Shown here: in pieces, positions 8,011 to 14,454 of the stretch
Layout of the letters: every line of letters starts with the position of its first letter
Numbering within the stretch: the first letter of the stretch is position 1
Source of the DNA: Sulfitobacter sp. HNIBRBA3233
GTDB taxonomy: Bacteria > Pseudomonadota > Alphaproteobacteria > Rhodobacterales > Rhodobacteraceae
Length of the DNA: 64,000 nt
Direction: 5' to 3'
NCBI RefSeq assembly: GCF_040149665.1
Contig: NZ_JBEFLP010000001.1
Span: forward strand, 930,001-994,000
Made by a program: the position numbers and the translations under genes
The notes under the pieces: generated by a model
The model's database searches: none
Seen by the model: only the letters and a program-made list of their open reading frames with translations
What the model was told of the DNA's origin: nothing

Positions 8011-8946
8011 TTACCCGCTCTTCACTGCTCCCTTACGGTCTCTGACATCTCCGTAGAATTGTGATGCTGACGCAAGAATCGACAATATGATCGCCAGAGC
8101 CAGCAGCAGTGGATTTGATATCGCGGCATCAATGAGGTCTGGGCGAACGACCGTTGGCTTGTTCGTGCCAAAGTATCCCAAGTGTAATTCGACATCACCT
8201 GGTCGGGATAGAGCGACGATGTCCATATAGTCTCCCCCTAAAGATGAACCAGAAGTGATATGACCAAATGTCTCCGCAGGGGACTCACCGGACCAAACGG
8301 TGGCTGTACCCCCTCTTACCAATTCACCTGTTTTGATAACCTCCGTCACGTTGGACCGCAGCATGCTGGTTGTGAAGCCAGCCTCCCGAGCTTCCCATCT
8401 TCCACCGGATAAGAAGTTAATCTCTCCATTTCCAATTGGTGTACCGATGGTAACTTGTGCCGCGAAGGTAAGTGCACCAGCCTCCCGCCAAGCTTCTGGG
8501 GACAGGATTATTTTGGTTCCGTCCTGGAATGATGGCATCACATCGTTTTCAACACCGATAACCAACTCGTCTCGTTGAGATACGGTTATCTTCACAGTCA
8601 TTCCATCACGCCACGCAGCAACCAAACCGTCCTGCTTCTCCACGTCATAGAAACGGCGATCACACAGATCATTCGTTTCTTCCTGAGTCAAATCGGGCTG
8701 CGCTTTCAAACGGCAAATTGCTGCATTTGGGATCATCCAAATATTGGAGTTACCGACAAATCTGATGGTTGCCGCAGTGGTCTGGGCTTCGATCAAGAAA
8801 GTGCGCGTCTTACTGAAGGTACTGACGATCATGAAAAACAGCAGGCTACAGATCGCCAAGAGCATTAGCAGCAACCGCATTGCACCAATTAATTTCAATC
8901 GACCGAACATCGACATAAACGACACCTCCCCAATTGAGGTGCTCAT
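8011..8946 (-). CDS. Unknown membrane protein with large periplasmic domain
   Basis: 311 residues. One membrane segment near the N-terminus (about residues 20-42, LIGAMRLLLMLLAICSLLFF), a periplasmic domain of roughly 230 residues, and a second membrane segment near the C-terminus (NPLLLALAIILSILASASQF) before a short basic tail. The start at 8946 overlaps the stop of the upstream gene (8943-8946, ATGA), so both are one transcription unit. The periplasmic part has two cysteines close together (AICRLKAQ...DLCDRR) and a beta-rich stretch; no family recognised. GC is clearly lower than the flanking chromosome, which suggests acquisition. Possibly an anchor or partner for the secreted products of the same module. 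Confidence 0.75.
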   Translation of the reverse strand: MSTSIGEVSFMSMFGRLKLIGAMRLLLMLLAICSLLFFMIVSTFSKTRTFLIEAQTTAATIRFVGNSNIWMIPNAAICRLKAQPDLTQEETNDLCDRRFYDVEKQDGLVAAWRDGMTVKITVSQRDELVIGVENDVMPSFQDGTKIILSPEAWREAGALTFAAQVTIGTPIGNGEINFLSGGRWEAREAGFTTSMLRSNVTEVIKTGELVRGGTATVWSGESPAETFGHITSGSSLGGDYMDIVALSRPGDVELHLGYFGTNKPTVVRPDLIDAAISNPLLLALAIILSILASASQFYGDVRDRKGAVKSG

Positions 8947-9641
8947 CCACCGTCACCAAACCAAAGTTGCGTTATCGAAGGCTTCGCAGGCTTGCCATTT
9001 GAAATCCGGTAGAGCGTCACGGCCACCATACCATTCTGTTCCAGAGGGAGTGCGCAAACAGAATCGAACGAAGACATCGCCCTGTCATTCATCGCTTCGC
9101 ATCTGATAGCTTTGGGATCATCTCCAAGATAGACAAAGACTTCATCTGCCCGGAAGGAATTTACAAGCAATGACAACTCTGTTGTCGCGGTCGCCTCATT
9201 CCAGATCGCAATGGCTGTCTCACCGGGAGAGGACGCACACTCGCCATTCGATATGCTTACAGCCAGATCATTTGGCTCCAGTGTTGCAAGCAAATCCTGA
9301 TATGCTGAAGGGAACGGAAGCACCGCATTGCCACCAGCCCAATCGCTGGGAATATCATATTCATTGGACGCTTCATATAAGCCATCGCCGCTCCGTACTC
9401 TGGTACAGATCGTGCCACCAGCCCAGCCAGCGGGTAAATTGGAAGATAGCTGCAATTCATTCTGTTCTGGTTGGCGTGAACCATGACGCTGGGTGCCGAC
9501 AACCACGACGCCTGAAATTTCTGCTGTATCGCGCAAAATTTCGTTAAACGGGTTGCTCTTCAGGACTAATCTATCGTCTGCTTGGGCTGACAAGGGCATC
9601 ACAGCGAGGCATCCTAAAATGAACATCCGAAAAGCCACCAT
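8943..9641 (-). CDS. Unknown secreted protein
   Basis: 232 residues from the ATG at 9641, which has a good AGGAG site 7 bp upstream; the longer frame starting at 9698 lacks one. A typical signal peptide is visible (MVAFRMFILGCLAVMPLSAQA, written here as positions 1-21 ending SAQA). The mature part has four to six cysteines (TICTRVRS, NGECASS, IRCEAMND, SVCALPL) that could form disulfides. No known domain recognised. It is coupled by ATGA to the membrane protein downstream. Its start overlaps by 23 bp the start of the divergent protease gene. Confidence 0.75.
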   Translation of the reverse strand: MVAFRMFILGCLAVMPLSAQADDRLVLKSNPFNEILRDTAEISGVVVVGTQRHGSRQPEQNELQLSSNLPAGWAGGTICTRVRSGDGLYEASNEYDIPSDWAGGNAVLPFPSAYQDLLATLEPNDLAVSISNGECASSPGETAIAIWNEATATTELSLLVNSFRADEVFVYLGDDPKAIRCEAMNDRAMSSFDSVCALPLEQNGMVAVTLYRISNGKPAKPSITQLWFGDGG

Positions 9642-10698
9642 GCTTTGTCTCCTACGTTTCTCAGCCCTATGTGTAACAGCCCTGCATGCGTCCGTCATTG
9701 GTGTTGTTGCACAAACTGTAAGCGTACAAAATGGTTTGAACGAAAATGGCTTCGGCTGGATGTTTCGATCTGGTGGAACTTGTTATGCCGTGATGCCAAG
9801 ACACGTTGCTGGTCCCCTCCCCCGTGTGACACTCACCTCAGCCGCTCCTGTGGCCAATGGTTCAGGGTCCGTGATCCATCCGTTCTGGCCGGGCTTGGAC
9901 CTATCAATTGCGGTTGTCAGGGGCGGTATCGAAGCACGGTGTACTGAAACGCTTGATCGTCTTGATTTGTCACGGCGGGCAAACAGTGCGGCACGTGCAG
10001 AATTACATCGTCTTGATCCAACAGGCGAAGAAGAACGCATCGCCATCAGCTTGGAGCGCAAAAACTATCTGACGATTGATAGTGAGGTCGCTGCGACCGA
10101 CGCTGAAGTATATCAGGGGACATCAGGTGCATTTGCATTCGTCGGTCAAGAACTAATCGGCATGGCGATCACATCTGATGATCCGAAGCGACTTGTGCTG
10201 ATGAGGTCTGAAGAAATATTGATGAACGTGCGCCGTTACCTGTCCGAACAAGGCAATGCATTTGCTGCCGAAACCGCGCCGGCCCCCGCACAACAGGAAG
10301 GGGGATTTGCCTTGAACCTTGTTAGTGTATCTGCACCGCCGATATCGCCGGAGTTTGATGCACAGAACGTCCTTGGCGATGGTATGTATGTTTTCAGCCC
10401 GCAAAGAAATGCAGAGATCATCTTGCGTGTGGAAAGCGATGATCCGGTTGCCTTATCACGCATCCGGATTATGAGCCCCCAAGACAACGGTTACGCCGTT
10501 CCCCGTCGGGTTCTGATACTCACGGACGCACGATTGGAGGGTGACGGATACAGCGTGTGGACCCGTGGTGAGATCCCGCCAGATGGGAAATTCGATACCG
10601 GGCCGATGGCAATCCGAAATGCCCTTTGGATCAAAGTTATGATCCTGAGTGCATGGGGGAGCGGCGATATCGCTATTGGGGAGATTTCGGCCCAGTAA
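9619..10698 (+). CDS. Predicted secreted trypsin-like protease with discoidin-like C-terminal region
   Basis: 359 residues from the ATG at 9619, preceded by GAGG; an ATG at 9640 has no ribosome site. Signal peptide to about residue 31. The first half has a chymotrypsin-fold triad: GFGWMF...TCYAVMPRHVAG (His62), PGLDLSIAVV (Asp94) and YQGTSGAFAFVGQELIGMAI (Ser169), followed by the usual ALL-type end (EEILMNVRRYL). Residues 211-235 are a linker rich in A, P and Q. Residues about 245-359 look like an F5/8 type C (discoidin) beta sandwich, ending LWIKVMILSAWGSGDIAIGE. I know no named protein with this pair. It is divergent from the secreted-protein gene at 8943 and convergent with the one at 10732. 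The Ser motif is GTSGA rather than GDSGG, as in several bacterial members. A pseudo-enzyme cannot be excluded. Confidence 0.75.
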   Translation: MNIRKATMLCLLRFSALCVTALHASVIGVVAQTVSVQNGLNENGFGWMFRSGGTCYAVMPRHVAGPLPRVTLTSAAPVANGSGSVIHPFWPGLDLSIAVVRGGIEARCTETLDRLDLSRRANSAARAELHRLDPTGEEERIAISLERKNYLTIDSEVAATDAEVYQGTSGAFAFVGQELIGMAITSDDPKRLVLMRSEEILMNVRRYLSEQGNAFAAETAPAPAQQEGGFALNLVSVSAPPISPEFDAQNVLGDGMYVFSPQRNAEIILRVESDDPVALSRIRIMSPQDNGYAVPRRVLILTDARLEGDGYSVWTRGEIPPDGKFDTGPMAIRNALWIKVMILSAWGSGDIAIGEISAQ

Positions 10699-10731
10699 AC
10701 GCGTCTAAAGCACGGTTCTTATACTGCTCAA

Positions 10732-11355
10732 TCAGGGCAGCAATTGGATTGTTGAAGGGAAGCCTCCAGCAGTATTGTAAACCGAGGCAAAACCCTCAAT
10801 CATACCTGCCTCGGAAAGCGAGCCTTGAAGTTTGAAATAGCCACCCGGTGCTGTCGCTTCGACACCCGCGTTCGAGACCTTGAGAAAGCAATCGTTCGCA
10901 GATCCACCTACGAAAAGATAACATTTCTTTTCGGTATCATAATCACCTACGGCATATGTGACACCGGCAACTCCTTCTGGCGAGACAGCAGCACCAGCTT
11001 CTTTCATGCTACTCTCATACCAACTGCTTTCGGCTGCTGATCCATCGACAATGATTGAAATTGAAGGCCCTGTTGCAAGATATCCCTCAAGTGTCTTCTG
11101 CCTTACATCCGGATCTGTCGACAGAAAGCCGGCCCGCGCGGCCATCGCGACCAGGCTGGAATCTTTGGTTCCCATCATGATCTCTATCGCTGCTAACTGA
11201 CGTGCCGGATCAGGATCGTTCAAAAGCTCTGCATAAGGCCCGCTATTCTCAACTTTCTTATTCACCATAGCCAAGATCTCGTCCGGCGTAAGCACTTGGG
11301 CAGAAGCAAGGTTGGTTGAGGCCATGAGCAATAAGAAAGCAACGGTTCGAAGCAT
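10732..11355 (-). CDS. Unknown secreted protein with HEAT-like N-terminal repeats
   Basis: 207 residues with a clear signal peptide (MLRTVAFLLLMASTNLASAQ). After it comes a helical stretch, DPDPARQLAAIEIMMGTKD then STDPDVRQKTLEGYLATG, which looks like two HEAT/armadillo-type repeats (DPDxRxxAxxxL). The last 110 residues are beta-rich with two cysteines (KKCYLFVGG, NDCFLKV). No family name can be given. It ends 33 bp from the stop of the protease gene, facing it, and shares the lower GC of the module. It may act on the same periplasmic target as the protease, but that is only context. Confidence 0.7.
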   Translation of the reverse strand: MLRTVAFLLLMASTNLASAQVLTPDEILAMVNKKVENSGPYAELLNDPDPARQLAAIEIMMGTKDSSLVAMAARAGFLSTDPDVRQKTLEGYLATGPSISIIVDGSAAESSWYESSMKEAGAAVSPEGVAGVTYAVGDYDTEKKCYLFVGGSANDCFLKVSNAGVEATAPGGYFKLQGSLSEAGMIEGFASVYNTAGGFPSTIQLLP

Positions 11356-11598
11356 ATGGCTGTAATCCTTTTACGGTTCTGTCCAAATTGATTTGCCCCA
11401 ATAATTCCTTCAAACGGAAGTGCGCACAAGTACCAATCCAGACTGTCCCTTCTCATTTGGACACTTTTCCAAAGGCTGCTATCTGTGCGCATCCGACATT
11501 CGCATGCAGTGCAGCATGGGGCCTCGGTCTGCTACCGCCTGAATGGGCGCTTTTGCAATTCTGGCAAAGAACCTTCGCAACTGCAGGGAAATCCGGTT

Positions 11599-11640
11599 TC
11601 CGCCCGTTGTCTACAGAATAGCCAAGGTAACGAACGGCCC
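11599..11640. repeat. 42-bp direct repeat, copy 2
   Basis: Same sequence and orientation as 7725-7766 with two mismatches. Similarity outside the core is weak, so the copies are old or were exchanged by recombination. Confidence 0.85.
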
Positions 11641-11683
11641 ATAGCAGACGTTGCTCGGCGGCGCAGCGAACGGTAGTTTCGAG

Positions 11684-11713
11684 GGTGCTGTCAGACCAAT
11701 TCGAACCAGTCTC
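11684..11713. repeat. Probable IS end (copy 2 of the 30-bp sequence)
   Basis: Starts GGTGCTGTCAGACCAATTCG and matches 4243-4272 at 28 of 30 positions. No transposase lies next to it, so it would be a solo end. It lies 47 bp before the point where recombinase homology starts. Confidence 0.45.
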
Positions 11714-11760
11714 AGTTCACCGCCAGATGTCGGAACCTATGCCGAACAAAGCTTGCGCCA

Positions 11761-13236
11761 CTGTCAGCACTCCAGCGCCTCCTCACTGAAGTGGATGCGG
11801 GCCACGTCGACACGGTCGTGGTCTACAAGATCGACCGGCTGACACGCTCACTCATGGACTTCGCAAAGCTGGTGGAGCGGGCGGACAAGGCAAACTGCTC
11901 ATTCGTCTCGGTCATCCAGGCTTTCAACACCTCGACCTCGATGGGCTGACTGACGCTCAACGTCCTGCTGTCCTTCGCCCAGTTCGAACGCGAGGTCACG
12001 GCTGAGCGCATTCGCGACAAGATCGCCGCCTCCAAGAAGAAGGGGATGTGGATGGGCGGATTGGTTCCTCTCGGCTACGACCCGCACCCTGATGCTGAGA
12101 TCCGCAGCCTCGTGGTCAACCCGATCGAGGACGAGACTGTGACCGCGCTGTTCCATCTCTACGACACATTCGGCGCTCTCGGTGCAGTTGCCCGCGAGGC
12201 AGATCGCCTCCGCCTGCGGTCGAAGCGCCGCATCGACAAGGCCGGCAATCAGACAGGTGATCGCCGGTTCAGCAATGGCCAGATCCATCACCTGCTGCGC
12301 AATCCCCTCTACATCGGCCAGATCCGTCACAAAGACCAGCTCTGGCACGGGCAACATCCTCCGATCGTGGGTCATGACCTTCGGACCCGCGTCCAGGTAC
12401 GGCTCGATGCCGCTTCCCGGAGGGGCCGCAGCCAGTCGACCTTGGGCACCCCTCCCACTGCCATGCTGGCCGGGAAGCTGCGTGATGAGTGCGGTGACCG
12501 CCTCACCCCCACACATCGCGTCAAGGGCAGTCGGCGCCATCGCTACTATGTCTCCAACCGCCTGATCGCAGGCGGCGTCGATCCTACTGGTTGGCGCTTG
12601 CCCGCGGCCAGCCTCGAGCAGTCAATCGCTGCCGGTCTTGTAAATCACCTTCAGACGCAAGCGCAAACGCATGCCCTGCTGAGCGAGCCGGATGCCAGCA
12701 TCGCCGAGGCGCTTCTGGCGCGCGTCATGCTATTGACCGATCAACTCCGTGCGCACCCCGTCGAAGCCGCCGCCCTCATCACCGAGGTCAGGCTCATGCG
12801 CACCTCCCTCCGCATCACCTGCGGCTCAGATCCGTTGGCCGATCGGATCGGGGTCCAATCCGATAATCTTGCCCCCGCCGCCCTCGCCTTCGACGCGCCC
12901 TTCTCGCTGCGTCGCCGGGGCGTCGAAACCCGAAGCGTCAGCGGTGCTCTCACTGCCGCTCGAGATCCGACATTGCTGAAGAACCTCTCAGCCGCCCATG
13001 GCTGGATAAGGTCGCTGCTCGTCGGAACCCCAATCTCGGCGATCAACCCGAAAACCGGCCATGCCGAGTCCCATATCCGCACACGCTCCCAGCTGGCCTT
13101 CCTATCTCCCCGGCTGCAGGCCGAGATCCTCGCCGGCAGCCTGTCACCGGACCTGACCCTTAAGCGCCTGCTCGCGCGGTCTCTCCCGCTCGATTGGGAT
13201 GAACAGGAAAAGCTCTGCGGCCTTCCTCCCCTCTGA
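11761..13236 (+). pseudogene. Large serine recombinase (resolvase/invertase type), inactivated
   Basis: The plus frame from 11761 reads ALQRLLTEVDAGHVDTVVVYKIDRLTRS, the middle of the resolvase catalytic domain, then FVSVIQAFNTSTSMG, a TGA at 11947-11949, then LTLNVLLSFAQFEREVTAER and a full recombinase domain, zinc-ribbon-like region and C-terminus up to 13236. The first 60-70 residues, with the nucleophilic serine, are gone. The stop sits where intact relatives have Arg (SMGRLTLN), which fits a CGA-to-TGA change. An ATG at 12046 could express the DNA-binding part alone (396 residues). Site-specific recombinases of this type move mobile islands, so this probably records how the neighbouring DNA arrived. 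Confidence 0.9.
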
Positions 13237-13575
13237 GCGCAACTAAAAGGGCAGCAACCATTTTACCGGTCCTGAGACCAAGACCAGCTCTCTACATGCA
13301 TTGAGGCTCTCGCAATTGCGTTCGCAGGTTCACTTCGCCGCAATACGCCAGGTTCCAAACCCCAGACCCGATGCAAAATTCCCTGTAGATTCCCTGTTAA
13401 TGGCACCAGCGCAGAAAACCCGCTCTGCGATTTTTGGCCCGAGAGACGGGCCGCAGGAATGCCCCGATCCGCCGCTCCCAAGCGCGTCTCTATGGACGAA
13501 CACGCGGCGCAAACCGCCGAAAGTGCGGGCAGAAATCGCGGAAACATCAATTTATGGGGAACACCCAGAGGTGCG
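13237..13575. other. Gene-free stretch between recombinase relic and tRNA-Ser
   Basis: No ORF with a start site and plausible composition. A tandem motif ATTCCCTGT occurs twice with 11-bp period at 13378-13386 and 13389-13397. The rest appears to be decayed DNA. Confidence 0.5.
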
Positions 13576-13665
13576 TGGCGGACAGACAGGGATTCGAACC
13601 CTGGAGACGGTCTCCCGCCTACACACTTTCCAGGCGTGCGCCTTCGACCACTCGGCCACCTGTCC
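13576..13665 (-). tRNA. tRNA-Ser (GGA)
   Basis: 90 nt including an encoded CCA. Acceptor GGACAG pairs with CTGTCC, the anticodon loop reads CCTGGAAAG (anticodon GGA), a long variable arm of class II tRNA is present (GGCGGGAGACCGTCTCC), and the T arm is GGGTTCGAATCCC. The serine tRNA lies at the right border of the accessory region, though no duplicated tRNA end was found on the left side. Confidence 0.95.
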
Positions 13666-13674
13666 GTGGGGGGT

Positions 13675-13703
13675 CTTTAACAAAGGGGCAACCCGATGCG
13701 CAA
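13675..13703 (-). promoter_or_regulatory. Promoter of tRNA-Ser
   Basis: On the minus strand TTGCGC (13703-13698) and TTAAAG (13680-13675) are separated by 17 bp and lie 9 bp before the tRNA 5' end. This matches the TTGxxx-N17-TAxxxx pattern also seen at the other two tRNA genes. Confidence 0.5.
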
Positions 13704-13734
13704 GCCCCAAATCGCGCCCTGCCGCCCGGTCCGG

Positions 13735-14454
13735 TCAGCTTTCCAGATGGAGGTACATACGCCTGTTCATGCGGCCTTTTTTCTCGATCTTTCCCAGCCG
13801 CACATGTCCGATTTCGCCCGTCCGTGCAACGTGGGTGCCGCCGCAGGGTTGAAGATCGATCCAGTCTTGCTCTTCGCCGATGCGCACCAGCCTGATGTCT
13901 CCGCTGCCCCGCGGCGGCGCGACCGCCATCGTCTTGACCAGCTCCGGTGCCGCGTCGAGTTCGGCCTCCGTGATCCAGCCGTCGGTCACGCGGGCGTCAA
14001 GGTCGATATAGGCGTTCAGCGCCGCCTCAAGTTCCTCACGGTCCTGTGGCGCGTCGGGCATGTTGAAATCCAGCCGCCCGTGCGCCGCCGAAATCGCCCC
14101 GCCGGTAACACCGAAGGGCACCACAACCGACAGAAGGTGCAGCGCGGTGTGCACGCGCATGTGCCGGTGCCTGCGGTCCCAGTCGAGCGTTTGGCGCAGG
14201 TAGGTTCCCGCATGGGGCAAGGGGCGCGGCTCTGCCGGGACCAGAACGATATCGTCGCCTTCCCCCTTAACCGCCGTCGCGATGCTCAGCCGGTTGCCGT
14301 CCCATTCGACCCAGCCGCTGTCACCGGGCTGTCCGCCGCCCTTGGGATAGAAGATCGTCGACTCCAGCACGATACCGCCTTCGGGCGTCAGCGCCTTGAC
14401 CCGGCCGTCGGCATCGCGCCGGTACGGGTCATCGCGAAACAGCATCGCCGTCAC
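13735..14454 (-). CDS. alaX: Alanyl-tRNA editing protein AlaX
   Basis: 239 residues homologous to the editing domain of alanyl-tRNA synthetase. The zinc ligands are visible: HMRVHTALHLL (HxxxH, about residues 98-108) and PCGGTHVARTGEIG (CxxxH, about 201-214). STIFYPKGGGQPGDSG is the conserved N-terminal loop. It hydrolyses Ser-tRNA(Ala) or Gly-tRNA(Ala) in trans and so limits mistranslation. The start overlaps the stop of the mechanosensitive channel gene by 4 bp (14451-14454), so it is the last gene of the cysK-mscS-alaX run. Confidence 0.93.
   Translation of the reverse strand: MTAMLFRDDPYRRDADGRVKALTPEGGIVLESTIFYPKGGGQPGDSGWVEWDGNRLSIATAVKGEGDDIVLVPAEPRPLPHAGTYLRQTLDWDRRHRHMRVHTALHLLSVVVPFGVTGGAISAAHGRLDFNMPDAPQDREELEAALNAYIDLDARVTDGWITEAELDAAPELVKTMAVAPPRGSGDIRLVRIGEEQDWIDLQPCGGTHVARTGEIGHVRLGKIEKKGRMNRRMYLHLES

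Larger units (their letters stand above)
11356..11760. other. Intergenic stretch with repeat copy 2 and a solo IS-like end
   Basis: No convincing gene. It holds the 42-bp repeat (11599-11640) and the 30-bp IS-end-like sequence (11684-11713). The minus-strand translation around 11480-11640 stays open (AVRYLGYSVDNGRK then DFPAVAKVL), a frame partly shared with the copy at 7725, but without start or ribosome site. The right part borders the broken recombinase. Confidence 0.5.

Noticed and set aside
13330-13512. 60-codon minus-strand frame beside tRNA-Ser
   Set aside because: No start site and odd composition; the area looks like decayed DNA.
13576-13665. tRNA-Ser as the integration site of the 4-13 kb island
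   Set aside because: No second copy of its 3' end was seen near 4.1-4.3 kb or 11.6-11.8 kb, and large serine recombinases do not normally use tRNA genes.
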